Assembly: GCF_017487345.1 (NCBI RefSeq)
Contig: NZ_CP062006.1
Coordinates: 3,338,501 to 3,402,500 of the forward strand
Reading direction: 5' to 3'
From: Brevundimonas pondensis
Lineage (GTDB): Bacteria; Pseudomonadota; Alphaproteobacteria; Caulobacterales; Caulobacteraceae
DNA length: 64,000 nt
Translations under genes and position numbers: made by a program
Notes under the pieces: model-generated
What the model saw: only the letters and a program-made list of their open reading frames with translations
The model's database searches: none
What the model was told of the DNA's origin: nothing
Shown here: positions 1 to 8,460 of the stretch, in pieces
How positions within the stretch are numbered: the first letter of the stretch is position 1
Layout: each line of letters opens with the position of its first letter

Positions 1-2
1 CA

Positions 3-305
3 GCCTACGCCCTGTCGGGACGGCGGCCTGACTGGTTGCTGACCGGTGCGGCGCACTCATCGGAAGCGATCCGGCGCGCCCGCGATCTGGACGCCTTGGT
101 CCTGTCGCCGGTGTTTCCCGCAGGGGGCGCTTCAGCGGATAAACCGGCGCTGGGAGTCGAGAGCTTCAAGGCGCAGGCGATCCGGGCCCCTTGCCCCATC
201 TACGCCCTGGGCGGAATCAGCGCCGCGAACGTCGTAGCGCTGGTGGGCTCAGGCGCATGCGGCATCGCGGGCGTGGACGCCCTGCAGGCCGCTTTCAGAC
301 CCTAG
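3..305 (+). CDS. thiE: Thiamine phosphate synthase / TenI family protein, C-terminal part (5' truncated by window edge)
   Basis: The frame is open from the first bases of the window to a TAG at 303-305, so only the C-terminal 100 residues are seen. They contain the strand-and-loop pattern LTGAAHS, then LVLSPVFP, then IYALGGI and a final GACGIAGVDAL segment. This is the second half of the ThiE/TenI TIM barrel, which binds the phosphate of the thiazole and pyrimidine substrates. ThiE joins HMP-pyrophosphate and thiazole phosphate into thiamine monophosphate in the cytoplasm. TenI-like relatives share the fold and are hard to separate without the N-terminal half. The gene runs convergently with ntrZ, 12 bp away. 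Confidence 0.75.
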   Translation, partial: AYALSGRRPDWLLTGAAHSSEAIRRARDLDALVLSPVFPAGGASADKPALGVESFKAQAIRAPCPIYALGGISAANVVALVGSGACGIAGVDALQAAFRP

Positions 306-317
306 GGTCCGTCGCAA

Positions 318-713
318 TCAGAATTTGAAGATGGTTTCCAGACGCACGCGCGGCGCGGCGCGACGGTCGGCGGCGCTTTCGGGCGCACGGGCCGGATCAA
401 CCTCGGGCGAAGCCAGATTAGCGGCGGCGCCGACCCGCAGGCGCGGGCTGAGTCGATAGTAGGCGCCGGCCTCGACGTCGCCCCAGTCGGTCTCGCGACC
501 GACGGGCTGGTTCAGGTTGAAGTTCAGACCCCAGCGACCGCTGTCGTTCCAGCGCAGGCCCCGGCGCTGCGGCGCGGGCGTCGCATGCGAGGTCTGAGCG
601 GATTCGGTCAGGGATACAGCGGGAGCGCGACGGGCCTGGGCCGAGGCGTCATGAGCCATCCCGGCGATAGCCAGGGCGCCCACAGTCGCAGCGATGATCG
701 CAACGAAACGCAT
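318..713 (-). CDS. ntrZ: NtrZ-family periplasmic regulatory protein
   Basis: The 131-residue product starts with a clear Sec signal peptide (about residues 1-25, hydrophobic core then DASA before Q26), so it is exported. The mature part has a low-complexity Ala/Pro stretch, then the conserved block RWGLNFNLNQPVGRE, then VEAGAYYR, and ends in RLETIFKF. These blocks match, from memory, the small Caulobacter periplasmic protein NtrZ, which is proposed to act on the sensor kinase NtrY of the NtrY-NtrX two-component system. The ntrYX genes are not in this window. The aromatic C-terminus and beta-like pattern could also suggest a small outer-membrane-associated protein. The gene is monocistronic, reading away from the DUF3576 gene. 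Confidence 0.7.
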   Translation of the reverse strand: MRFVAIIAATVGALAIAGMAHDASAQARRAPAVSLTESAQTSHATPAPQRRGLRWNDSGRWGLNFNLNQPVGRETDWGDVEAGAYYRLSPRLRVGAAANLASPEVDPARAPESAADRRAAPRVRLETIFKF

Positions 714-1061
714 CTTCCAACCCTTGGGATCGTCATCCAGGCGACGACCCTTGTTTTACGCACGCGAGCCCGAAAGTCTCGTGCCTGCCGATTAGACACC
801 GCAGCTTCCCGCGGTCAACGTAACCTAGTCATCCACAGGCCGTTTCGCTGCACTTTCACGCGACTCTGCCGCCTCCTGTGGCGCTGACACCACGCCAATT
901 GTTCAGCTTGGGGCTGTTGGAACACCGGATCGCCTTGTCACGGCCCCTTTTCGCCGTGTTATAGAGCGCAGCTAGCGGTGCGAACGTGCGCGGGCCCACA
1001 GGCGTCAACGCCTGAAAGTCCGCGCCACGGCTCGACCTCGAACCTTTACGGAGACCTCGGA
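714..1061. other. Intergenic region between divergent ntrZ and DUF3576 genes
   Basis: This 348-bp region carries the promoters of two divergent genes and no convincing ORF. A sigma-70-like pair, TTGTCA (935-940) and TTATAG (959-964) with an 18-bp spacer, points toward the DUF3576 lipoprotein gene. A short inverted repeat, GGCGT-caac-GCC, lies near 1001-1013 in its leader. No operator or riboswitch was recognised on the ntrZ side. Confidence 0.4.
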
Positions 1062-1508
1062 ATGGCATTTGTTCGCGGCGCTGCGGTCGCCCTGATCGCG
1101 TCGGGACTGCTGCTGGGCGGTTGCTCCAGCCTGCCTTTCGTCGGCAGCAAGGATAAGGCCCCCAAGGCCGACGCCCAACTTGGCATCGGCGTGAACGCCT
1201 ATCTGTGGCGCGCCACGCTGGACACCCTGGCCTTCATGCCCCTGGCCAGCGCCGACCCGTGGGGCGGCGTGGTCAACTATGACTGGTACGTCAATCCTCA
1301 GGCGCCGAACGAGCGCTTCAAGGTCACCGTCTTCATCCTGGACCGCCGCCTGCGCGCCGACGCCCTGAACGTGTCGGTGACCAAGGAAGTCAAGGACGCC
1401 GCCGGCGCCTGGTCCGCCGCCCCGGTCGCGGCCCAGACCGAAACCGATCTGGAAAACGCCATCCTGACCAAGGCGCGCCAACTTAATCTCGCCAACGCGG
1501 CCCGCTAA
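1062..1508 (+). CDS. DUF3576 domain lipoprotein
   Basis: The ATG at 1062 gives a 148-residue protein with a lipoprotein signal: positively charged start, hydrophobic helix and lipobox LLGGC with Cys21, followed by Ser-Ser, which favours outer-membrane retention. The rest is a single DUF3576 domain, with the segment GVNAYLWRATLDTLAFMPL near residues 45-65 and FKVTVFILDRRLRADAL further on. The family is widespread in Alphaproteobacteria and commonly precedes leuS, as here (85 bp upstream of leuS). Longer upstream starts in this frame add a non-conserved leader and were not used. Molecular function is unknown; a cell-envelope role is inferred from the lipobox. Confidence 0.75.
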   Translation: MAFVRGAAVALIASGLLLGGCSSLPFVGSKDKAPKADAQLGIGVNAYLWRATLDTLAFMPLASADPWGGVVNYDWYVNPQAPNERFKVTVFILDRRLRADALNVSVTKEVKDAAGAWSAAPVAAQTETDLENAILTKARQLNLANAAR

Positions 1509-1593
1509 GAGCCGCTTCTCGCTTTCGCCACTCCAACGCAGACCTCAGGGCCGCCTCAAGCTTCGCGCCTGAGGCGATACCTCAGGATACGCC

Positions 1594-4176
1594 GTGGCCA
1601 CTCGTTACGAGCCCAAGACCGCCGAACCCCGTCAGCAGGCCCGCTGGGCGGCGGCTGACGCCTTTTCGGTGCCCAATGCCGACACCGGCCGTCCAAAATA
1701 CTATGTGCTCGAGATGTTCCCCTATCCGTCGGGCAACATCCACATGGGCCACGCCCGCAACTATGTGATGGGCGACGTGGTGGCGCGTCACAAACGGGCG
1801 CAAGGCTTCGACGTCCTGCACCCCATGGGCTGGGACGCCTTCGGCATGCCGGCCGAGAACGCGGCCATGGAGCGCGGCGTCCACCCCGGCGACTGGACCT
1901 GGTCCAACATCGCGACCATGCGCGACCAGCTGAAGCTGCTGGGTCTGTCGCTGGACTGGAGCCGCGAGTTCGCCACCTGCGACCCGGCCTATTACGGCAA
2001 GCAGCAGGCCTGGTTCCTGGAGCTGTACAAACGCGGTCTGGTCTATCGCAAGGACGGCGTGGTCAACTGGGACCCGGTCGACAACACCGTCCTGGCCAAT
2101 GAACAGGTCATCGACGGCCGCGGCTGGCGCTCCGGCGCCCTGGTCGAGAAGCGCAAGCTGAACCAGTGGTTCCTGCGCATTACTCAGTATGCGGATGATC
2201 TGATCGACGGCCTGTCCGAACTGGAAGGCCGCTGGCCCGACAAGGTCCGCCTGATGCAGGAAAACTGGATCGGCCGGTCCAAGGGCCTGCAGATGAAGTG
2301 GGCCTTCGCGCCCGACGCGGCTCCGGCCGGGCATGACGCGGTCGAGGTCTACACCACCCGTCCCGACACCCTATTCGGCGCCAGCTTCGTCGGTCTGGCC
2401 CCCGATCATCCGATCTCGAAACAGCTGGCCGAGGCCAACCCCGAGATCGCCGCCTTCGTCGCCGAATGCCGCAAGGGCGGCGCCTCCCAGGCCGAGATCG
2501 AGCAGGCCGAGAAGATCGGCTGGGACACGGGCCTGAAGGTCGTCCACCCCTTCACCGGCGCCGAGATCCCGGTCTGGATCGCCAACTTCATCCTGTCGGA
2601 ATACGGCACGGGCGCCATCTTCGCCTGCCCGGCCCACGACCAGCGCGACCTGGACTTCGCCCGCAAGTACGACCTGCCGGTGATCCCGGTCGTCCGCCCC
2701 GAAGGCGCCGGCGACGACTTCGCCGTGGGAACCGAGGCCTATACCGGCCCCGGCTCCATCTTCCATTCGGACTTCCTAAACGGCCTGGACATCGACGCCG
2801 CCAAGGCCGAGGCCATCGCCCGCATCGAGGCGGCGGACCAAGGCGAGGCCAAGACCATCTATCGCCTGCGCGACTGGGGCGTCAGCCGCCAGCGCTACTG
2901 GGGCTGCCCCATCCCCATCATCCACTGCGAGACCTGCGGCCCGGTCGCCGTCCCGACCGACCAACTGCCGATCGAACTGCCCAAGGACGTGACCTTCGAC
3001 GTGCCGGGCAACCCGCTGGACCGGCACCCGACGTGGAAGCATGTGAACTGCCCGTCCTGCGGCGGCGAGGCCCGTCGCGAGACGGATACGCTCGACACCT
3101 TCGTCGATTCCAGCTGGTACTTCGCCCGTTTCGCCGATCCCAAGGTCGAGGCCCCGATCAACAAGGCGGCCGCGTCCAAGTGGCTGCCGGTCGATCAATA
3201 CATCGGCGGCATCGAGCATGCGGTCCTGCACCTGCTCTACGCCCGCTTCATCACCCGCGCTCTCTCGGACGCCGGTCTGATGGACGTGAAGGAGCCCTTC
3301 GCCGGCCTGTTCACCCAGGGCATGGTGGTCCACGAGACCTATTACGAAGGCCTCGAGCCCAGCGGCAAACCCCGCTGGGTCGAGCCTTCGGACGTGCGCA
3401 TCGAGACTGTGGACGGCCAGCGCGTCGCCACCCGCCTGTCCAACGGGGCCGCCCTGACGATCGGCGACATCGAGAAGATGTCCAAATCCAAGAAGAACGT
3501 GGTCGCGCCCCAGGACATCATCGAGGCCTATGGCGTCGACGCCGGGCGCCTGTTCGTCCTGTCCGACAGCCCCCCCGAACGTGACGTCCAATGGTCGGCC
3601 GGCGGCGTCGAGGGCGCCAGCCGCTTCGTCCAGCGCGTCTGGACAGAGTTCGACGGCTTCGACGCCGCTGCGCCCGCCAACGCGGATGTGGACGCCAGCC
3701 TGATCCGCGAGACGCACAAGACCATCAAGGCCGTCAGCGAGGGCGTCGAGGGCTTCCGCTTCAACTCGGCCATCGCCAAGCTCTACGCCTTCCTGGCCAC
3801 CCTGCGTCAGCACGACAAGGCGGGCGGCGAAGCCAAGAAGACGGCGCTGGCGACCATGGCCCGCCTGATCGCCCCCTTCACGCCCCACCTGGCCGAGGAA
3901 GCCTGGGCGCGCCTGGGCGAAGAGGGCATGGTTCTGGACGCGCCCTGGCCCGTGTTCGACGCCGCCCTGGCCGCTGACGATGAAGTCACCCTGCCTGTTC
4001 AGATCGGTGGAAAGCGTCGCGGCGAAGTCGTCCTGCCGCGCGGGTCGGACAATGCGACGGTCGAAGCCGCCGCTCTCGCCAATCCGACGGTTCAGGCCTA
4101 CCTTGCCGCCAACAACCTCAGCGTCCGCAAGGTGATCGTGGTGCCCGACCGTATCGTCAATCTGGTGGCCGGCTGA
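1594..4176 (+). CDS. leuS: Leucyl-tRNA synthetase
   Basis: Cytoplasmic class I aminoacyl-tRNA synthetase that charges tRNA-Leu with leucine. The 860-residue length is normal for bacterial LeuRS. The HIGH signature appears as HMGH at residues 50-53 and the KMSKS loop at residues 628-632. Between them are the CP1 editing domain, with the TTRPDTLFG threonine-rich motif, and a zinc-like Cys pair (CPSC). The C-terminal anticodon-binding and LeuRS tail domains are complete. The start is a GTG, chosen because MATRYEPK fits the family N-terminus. The TGA overlaps the ATG of lptE by one base, so leuS, lptE and holA probably form one transcript. Confidence 0.97.
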   Translation: MATRYEPKTAEPRQQARWAAADAFSVPNADTGRPKYYVLEMFPYPSGNIHMGHARNYVMGDVVARHKRAQGFDVLHPMGWDAFGMPAENAAMERGVHPGDWTWSNIATMRDQLKLLGLSLDWSREFATCDPAYYGKQQAWFLELYKRGLVYRKDGVVNWDPVDNTVLANEQVIDGRGWRSGALVEKRKLNQWFLRITQYADDLIDGLSELEGRWPDKVRLMQENWIGRSKGLQMKWAFAPDAAPAGHDAVEVYTTRPDTLFGASFVGLAPDHPISKQLAEANPEIAAFVAECRKGGASQAEIEQAEKIGWDTGLKVVHPFTGAEIPVWIANFILSEYGTGAIFACPAHDQRDLDFARKYDLPVIPVVRPEGAGDDFAVGTEAYTGPGSIFHSDFLNGLDIDAAKAEAIARIEAADQGEAKTIYRLRDWGVSRQRYWGCPIPIIHCETCGPVAVPTDQLPIELPKDVTFDVPGNPLDRHPTWKHVNCPSCGGEARRETDTLDTFVDSSWYFARFADPKVEAPINKAAASKWLPVDQYIGGIEHAVLHLLYARFITRALSDAGLMDVKEPFAGLFTQGMVVHETYYEGLEPSGKPRWVEPSDVRIETVDGQRVATRLSNGAALTIGDIEKMSKSKKNVVAPQDIIEAYGVDAGRLFVLSDSPPERDVQWSAGGVEGASRFVQRVWTEFDGFDAAAPANADVDASLIRETHKTIKAVSEGVEGFRFNSAIAKLYAFLATLRQHDKAGGEAKKTALATMARLIAPFTPHLAEEAWARLGEEGMVLDAPWPVFDAALAADDEVTLPVQIGGKRRGEVVLPRGSDNATVEAAALANPTVQAYLAANNLSVRKVIVVPDRIVNLVAG

Positions 4177-4658
4177 TGCGGCGCGCCCTGGCCCTGATCG
4201 CTGTCGCCGGCTCGGCCCTGCTGTCCGGCTGCGGCTTCACGCCCCTGTATGGCGAGACAGGCGTGGGGGCAGGCCTGTCGCGCATCGCCGTGACCACGCC
4301 CGACAACCGCCTGGGCTATCGTTTGCGCGAGCAACTTGAGGACGCCTTCGGCCGCGACGGCTCGGCCCAGCCCCTCTATCGCCTGACGACGGAGGTGACG
4401 CAGGAACGCCGTCCCCTGGGTCGCCGGATCGACGACACGGCCAGCCGTTATGAGCTGACGGTCAAGGCCGACTGGACCCTGACGTCCGCCAGCGGCGGCG
4501 AGCCGATCAAGGGCTCGCAGACCACGACCACCACCTACGCCGCCGCCGACCAGCCCTATGCCGCCATCGCCGCCCAGCAGGACGGCGAGGACCGAGCCGC
4601 CGCCGATCTGGCGCGCCTGATCCGGCTGGACATGATGCGCGCCCTGGCGGGCCAGTGA
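4176..4658 (+). CDS. lptE: LPS-assembly lipoprotein LptE
   Basis: The 160-residue product has a lipoprotein signal peptide with lipobox LLSGC (Cys19), followed by GFTPLYG, the typical start of mature LptE. LptE sits in the outer membrane as the plug of the LptD barrel and helps insert lipopolysaccharide into the outer leaflet. The leuS-lptE-holA order is standard in many proteobacteria. The start codon overlaps the leuS stop, which implies translational coupling. Sequence conservation in LptE is low, so the call rests on lipobox, size, the FTPLY motif and position. Confidence 0.85.
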   Translation: MRRALALIAVAGSALLSGCGFTPLYGETGVGAGLSRIAVTTPDNRLGYRLREQLEDAFGRDGSAQPLYRLTTEVTQERRPLGRRIDDTASRYELTVKADWTLTSASGGEPIKGSQTTTTTYAAADQPYAAIAAQQDGEDRAAADLARLIRLDMMRALAGQ

Positions 4659-4671
4659 GCGGGATTTTAGC

Positions 4672-5724
4672 GTGATCCTGGCCAAGCGGCCCGAGGTTGA
4701 CCGCTTCCTGAAGTCGCCGGACAGTCACATCCGCGCCGCCGTCATCCACGGCAAGGACCGCTCGGGCGTGTCCGAGCGCGCCCTGACCCTGTGCAAGGCC
4801 GTCACGCCCGACCTGAACGACCCGTTCAACGTCACCTTCCTGACCGAGGCCGACATCGACGGCGACGCGGTCAAACTGGAGGAGGCCCTGACGGCGCTCA
4901 GCATGATCGGCGGGCGCCGCCTGGTGCGTATCCGCCTGTCGGACGGCAAGGGCAGCATCGACAAGGCCATCGCCGCCGCCCTGACCGTCCACGCCCAAGG
5001 CGGCTACAACCCCGACGCCATGCTGGTGATCGAGGCCGGGGCCCTGGGCCGCGAATCCGCCCTGCGCAAGGCCGCCGAAAAGTCGCCCGGCGCGGTCGGC
5101 ATCGCCTGCTACGAGGACGAGGTCGGCGATGTCGCCCGCATGACGCGCGAGGCCCTGGGCGCCGACAAGGTGGGCCTGACCGCGGACGCCCTGGAGCGCT
5201 TCGTCGGCCGCCTGCCCCGCGAGCGCGGCCTGATGCGCCAGGAGATCGAGCGGCTGGTCCTCTACATCGGTCCCGGTTCCGGCCGCACCATCGACACGCC
5301 TGAGCTGGAAGAACATCTAGGCGTCGAGCCCGACGCCTCCTTGTCCGACGCCGCGCTTCAGGCCTTCGGCGGGCGGCCCGCTCCGGCCCAGTCCGGTCTG
5401 CGCCGCGCCCTGGCCGAGGGTGAAAGCGCCGTCATGGCCGTGCGCATGGCCGCCATCCATCTGGGAAAACTTCGCCGCATCAATGTGCTGCAGGCCTCCG
5501 GCGCCGGCCCCAAGGAGGCCGCCAAGGCCGCCGGCGTCTTCTGGAAGCAGGAGGCCGAGATCCTGCGTCAGGTGCGTGCCTGGCGGCTGGAACTGCTCGA
5601 CGAGGTGCAGGACAGCGTCAACACGGCCGACATCGCCACCAAGACGACGGGAATGCCCGAGGCCCTGATCGCCGAACGTCTGCTGCTGGAGATTGCCGCC
5701 CGCGCCAAACGCATCGGGCTGTAA
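4672..5724 (+). CDS. holA: DNA polymerase III subunit delta
   Basis: HolA (delta) opens the beta sliding clamp within the DnaX clamp-loader complex. The 350-residue length fits. The N-terminal domain begins ILAKRPEVDRFL, typical of alphaproteobacterial delta, and the central part has LVRIRL and the AAA+-like remnant without Walker motifs, as expected for delta. The C-terminal collar domain includes RRINVLQASGAG. GTG start 13 bp after the lptE stop. A replication-machinery subunit close to the origin region is conserved context. A tandem structured element begins 6 bp after its TAA. Confidence 0.88.
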   Translation: MILAKRPEVDRFLKSPDSHIRAAVIHGKDRSGVSERALTLCKAVTPDLNDPFNVTFLTEADIDGDAVKLEEALTALSMIGGRRLVRIRLSDGKGSIDKAIAAALTVHAQGGYNPDAMLVIEAGALGRESALRKAAEKSPGAVGIACYEDEVGDVARMTREALGADKVGLTADALERFVGRLPRERGLMRQEIERLVLYIGPGSGRTIDTPELEEHLGVEPDASLSDAALQAFGGRPAPAQSGLRRALAEGESAVMAVRMAAIHLGKLRRINVLQASGAGPKEAAKAAGVFWKQEAEILRQVRAWRLELLDEVQDSVNTADIATKTTGMPEALIAERLLLEIAARAKRIGL

Positions 5725-5729
5725 TCAGG

Positions 5730-5799
5730 GGCCTATCGGCCTTCGGCCTACTTGAGGCCACTTTACGCGGGCCTATCGCGCTTCGCGCGACTTGACGCC
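5730..5799 (+). repeat. Two tandem short-form (30-nt) bulged-hairpin elements after holA
   Basis: Two units repeat with an exact 40-bp period, the cores being 5730-5759 and 5770-5799. Unit 1 reads outer stem GGCCT/AGGCC, bulge ATC, inner stem GGCC-TTC-GGCC, bulge TACTTG. Unit 2 keeps ATC, the TTC loop and CTTG, but its inner stem is GCGC/GCGC, a compensatory change; its outer stem has one mismatch. Same element family as at 12037, 13879, 21864, 34241, 34892, 35555, 39912 and 44190. The first unit starts six bases after the holA stop. Confidence 0.75.
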
Positions 5800-5838
5800 A
5801 TTTTGCGCGGGCCTAGATGAGGCCCTCAATTCTCCTGC

Positions 5839-5859
5839 CCTTCTCCCGATGGGAGAAGG
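5839..5859. terminator. Palindrome between convergent holA and small ORF
   Basis: CCTTCTCCC-GAT-GGGAGAAGG is a perfect 9-bp inverted repeat with a 3-nt loop. It lies between two convergent genes and could end transcription in both directions, although it lacks a long T tract. Confidence 0.45.
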
Positions 5860-5876
5860 ACTAAGAGGTGCAGTTG

Positions 5877-6065
5877 TCAGCCCCGCTTCGAGGCCTTGCG
5901 GAAGGCGGGCTTGTTCGCCGCCGCAGCCTGACGCTGCATCACCTTTTCCGCCCCGCGCGCCCCGCCTTTCGTCCCGGCTGGCCCCGCCTGGGTTCCGGCC
6001 TTCTTGGCCGCGAGGGCGCGTTTCAGAGCTTCTGTGGCGCTGATCTTGTCGGTCTGGTCAGTCAT
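5877..6065 (-). CDS. Small basic hypothetical protein (62 aa)
   Basis: A 62-residue, Lys/Ala/Arg-rich ORF begins MTDQTDKISATEALKRALAA and ends in a basic tail. It lies 37 bp downstream of parB on the same strand and could be the last gene of the rsmG-parA-parB transcript. No domain, signal peptide or membrane segment is visible; the Ala-rich, basic composition predicts a disordered or nucleic-acid-contacting peptide. Similar short ORFs are, to my recollection, present in relatives, but I cannot name a family. It may also be non-coding; its codon pattern resembles that of its neighbours. Confidence 0.5.
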   Translation of the reverse strand: MTDQTDKISATEALKRALAAKKAGTQAGPAGTKGGARGAEKVMQRQAAAANKPAFRKASKRG

Positions 6066-6102
6066 GGCCGCATGCCTAGCACGACCCGACCGAAAAGGCC
6101 CG

Positions 6103-6987
6103 TCAGCCGCGCATCAGGCGGCGGCACAGGTCATCGAGCTGTTCCAGGGCGCCGTATTTGATGGTCAGCTCGCCCTTGCCGCCCTTATCGTTCAGCAGGA
6201 CCTTGAGGCCCAGGGCGTCGGCCAGATCCTGCTCCAGGGCGGCGACGTCGGCGGCGCCCTCCCCGCTCAGAGCAGGCTTGGCCTTGGACGGCTTGGGACC
6301 CTCCGCGGCGCGGCGGGCCAGGGCCTCGGTCTGACGCACGTTCAGGCCCTTGGCCAGGACCTGTTCGGCCAGGGCCTCGGGGTTGGGGGCGGTGATCAGG
6401 GCGCGGGCGTGACCGGCCGAGAGCCGGTTCTCCATGACGTGATCCAGAACGCTGTCAGGCAGTTGCAGCAGGCGGATGGTGTTGGCCACATGGCTGCGGC
6501 TCTTGCCGACCACCCCGGCCAGGGCGTCCTGGGTGCGGCCGAAGCGCGACATCAGCGAGCCATAGGCCAGGGCTTCTTCGACCGGGTTCAGATCGGCGCG
6601 CTGGACGTTCTCGATGATGGCGACCTCCATCACCTCCACGTCGTCCATGGCCCGTTCGATGATCGGCACGGTCTTCAGCCGCGCCGCCTGGGCCGCGCGC
6701 CAACGCCGCTCGCCGGCGATGATCTGCCACATGCCGTCTTCGCCGGGCTGGGGCCGAGCCAGGATGGGCTGCAGCACCCCCTTGTCGCGGATCGAGGCGG
6801 TCAGTTCCTCCAGGTTCTCGGCGCTGAAATGCTTGCGCGGCTGATCAGGGTTGGGCTTGAGGCTCTCGATCGGCACGGCGCGCACGCCCGTCGGCTGAAC
6901 GCCGCCGTCCACCGGCGCGCTCTCGGCGACGTTTTCTCCCAGAAGGGCCGACAGGCCACGACCCAGACCACGTTGACGTTCGGACAA
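6103..6987 (-). CDS. parB: Chromosome-partitioning protein ParB (CTPase clamp)
   Basis: ParB binds parS sites near the origin, loads onto DNA as a CTP-dependent sliding clamp and guides origin segregation with ParA. The 294-residue protein starts SERQRGLGRGLSALLGE, the typical N-terminal ParA-stimulating segment. The CTP-binding motif GERRWRAA is at residues 92-99 and ENVQRADLNPVEEA at about 126-139. The helix-turn-helix region GKSRSHVANTIRLLQLP and a C-terminal dimerisation domain follow. The start is a TTG; no ATG or GTG in frame fits the conserved N-terminus, so weak initiation may hold the ParB:ParA ratio down. It follows parA by 38 bp. Confidence 0.96.
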   Translation of the reverse strand: MSERQRGLGRGLSALLGENVAESAPVDGGVQPTGVRAVPIESLKPNPDQPRKHFSAENLEELTASIRDKGVLQPILARPQPGEDGMWQIIAGERRWRAAQAARLKTVPIIERAMDDVEVMEVAIIENVQRADLNPVEEALAYGSLMSRFGRTQDALAGVVGKSRSHVANTIRLLQLPDSVLDHVMENRLSAGHARALITAPNPEALAEQVLAKGLNVRQTEALARRAAEGPKPSKAKPALSGEGAADVAALEQDLADALGLKVLLNDKGGKGELTIKYGALEQLDDLCRRLMRG

Positions 6988-7025
6988 GATGCTGATTCCG
7001 TTCTACTTAATCGATGAACCGCCGA

Positions 7026-7847
7026 TCAGGCGGCGAGCGCCTGTCGACGCTGGCGTTCACGCGCCACAAGCTCGCGCGCCAGCTTCAGATAGGCCTGGCT
7101 GCCGGTGCATTTCAGATCATAGATCAGCACCGGCTTGCCGAAGGACGGCGCCTCCGACACCCGCACATTGCGGGGAATGACGCTGTCATAGACCTTGTCG
7201 CCGAAGTGGGCGCGCACGTCGGCCGCGACCTGCCCCGACAGGGCGTTGCGGCGGTCGTACATGGTCAGGACCAGGCCTTGGATCTCCAGCGCCGGATTAA
7301 GGCTCTGCTTGACCATGTCGATGGTCCGCATCAGCTGGGTCAGGCCCTCCAAGGCGAAGAACTCGCACTGCAGCGGCACCAGAACCGCGTCGGCGGCGGC
7401 CATGGCGTTCAGCGTCAACAGGTTCAGCGACGGCGGGCAATCGATCAGGACATAGTCATACCGCGTATGGCCGTTGCCGCCTTGAGCCGCGAGCGCGTCG
7501 CGCAGACGATAGGAACGGCGATCCGCCTGGCTCAGCTCGATCTCAACGCCCGACATATCCGCGTCAGCGGGGACGATGAAAAGCCCCGGCACAGAGGTCT
7601 CCACCGCCGACAGGTCGATAGGACGGCCATCGACAATAACGTCATAGATCGTCGCTCGACGTGTTTCACGTGGAACACCCAGACCCGTCGAGGCATTGCC
7701 CTGCGGGTCCATGTCGACGATCAGCACCTTCTCGCCGATGGCGGCCAGGGCGGTGCCCAGGTTGATGGCGGTCGTGGTCTTGCCCACCCCGCCCTTCTGG
7801 TTGGAGACAGCCAGGACTCGGGTCTGTTTCTCGCGATCAGCGGACAC
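7026..7847 (-). CDS. parA: Chromosome-partitioning ATPase ParA
   Basis: ParA is a deviant-Walker ATPase that forms a nucleoid gradient pulling ParB-parS complexes to the pole. The 273-residue product has the deviant Walker A motif KGGVGKTT at residues 18-25, LIVDMDPQGNAS (Walker A') and DYVLIDCPPSLNLL (Walker B). GTG start, overlapping the end of rsmG by 11 bp, so it is translationally coupled in the mnmG-rsmG-parA-parB string. A parS site lies inside this gene (7662-7677). Confidence 0.96.
   Translation of the reverse strand: MSADREKQTRVLAVSNQKGGVGKTTTAINLGTALAAIGEKVLIVDMDPQGNASTGLGVPRETRRATIYDVIVDGRPIDLSAVETSVPGLFIVPADADMSGVEIELSQADRRSYRLRDALAAQGGNGHTRYDYVLIDCPPSLNLLTLNAMAAADAVLVPLQCEFFALEGLTQLMRTIDMVKQSLNPALEIQGLVLTMYDRRNALSGQVAADVRAHFGDKVYDSVIPRNVRVSEAPSFGKPVLIYDLKCTGSQAYLKLARELVARERQRRQALAA
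7662..7677. promoter_or_regulatory. parS site 1 (ParB-binding), inside parA
   Basis: TGTTTCACGTGGAACA matches the 16-bp parS consensus TGTTTCACGTGAAACA at 15 of 16 positions. It is about 9 kb from the predicted origin. Confidence 0.85.
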
Positions 7848-8460
7848 GGCGAAGGCTCCGGACAGAAACGATACGGCCGCGCGGGTCGCTGCGCGAGACG
7901 GAGAGGTCGCTCCTAAACTGCCAGACCTTGGCCGCCTCTTTCAACTCGGCTTCGGCCTTCTCCCCCTTCAGGAACAGACCTTGTGCACCGTGCTGGAAGT
8001 AAGGCTGTGCATAAGCCAGCAGTTTCTCCATCGGAGCCACAGCCCGCGCGGTGACGATGTCGACCTCGACGTCCTGCTCCTCGGCCCGTCCGTTGATCAC
8101 CGTGGCGGGCAGATCGAGCGCGTCCACCACCTGTTGCAGGAAGCGGCAACGCTTGCCCAGGCTGTCGATCAGCCAGACATGAGCCTCCGGCCGATCCTTC
8201 AGCAGGATGGCCAGGACCACGCCGGGGAAGCCCGCGCCGGCCCCCAGATCGGCCCAGGTCAGGGCCTCGGGCGCCAGGGCCAACAGCTGGGCGCTGTCCC
8301 AGGCATGGCGGTTCCAGAAGTCAGGAATGCTATCCGGCCCGACCAGGTTCATCACCGCATTGGCCTCGGTCAGCATGGCGAGGAAGCTGGTCAGATCAGC
8401 GATCTGGGTTTCACTGGCGCCCGTATGGGCGCGGAAGGCGGCGACGGGGTCCAGGCTCAC
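7837..8460 (-). CDS. rsmG: 16S rRNA (guanine527-N7)-methyltransferase RsmG
   Basis: RsmG (GidB) methylates N7 of G527 in 16S rRNA using S-adenosylmethionine; loss of this methylation is a known route to low-level streptomycin resistance. The 207-residue protein carries the class I SAM motif [16 protein letters not shown] near residues 70-85, and [12 protein letters not shown], both typical of RsmG. GTG start overlapping the mnmG stop (GTGA). Gene order mnmG-rsmG-parA-parB is a classic origin-proximal arrangement. Confidence 0.95.
   Translation of the reverse strand: MSLDPVAAFRAHTGASETQIADLTSFLAMLTEANAVMNLVGPDSIPDFWNRHAWDSAQLLALAPEALTWADLGAGAGFPGVVLAILLKDRPEAHVWLIDSLGKRCRFLQQVVDALDLPATVINGRAEEQDVEVDIVTARAVAPMEKLLAYAQPYFQHGAQGLFLKGEKAEAELKEAAKVWQFRSDLSVSRSDPRGRIVSVRSLRRVR

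Noticed and set aside
916..945. Possible ECF/EcfG promoter (GGAAC) before the DUF3576 gene
   Set aside because: The expected CGTT element at the right spacing is not there.
1543..1586. TATCG and CTTGAGG near each other upstream of leuS, like the bulged-hairpin family
   Set aside because: The outer stem does not pair and the bulge order differs; it forms only a simple GCCTCA/TGAGGC hairpin.
2466..3584. Long Arg/Pro-rich frame inside leuS
   Set aside because: Overlaps LeuRS in another frame; the LeuRS frame has all motifs.
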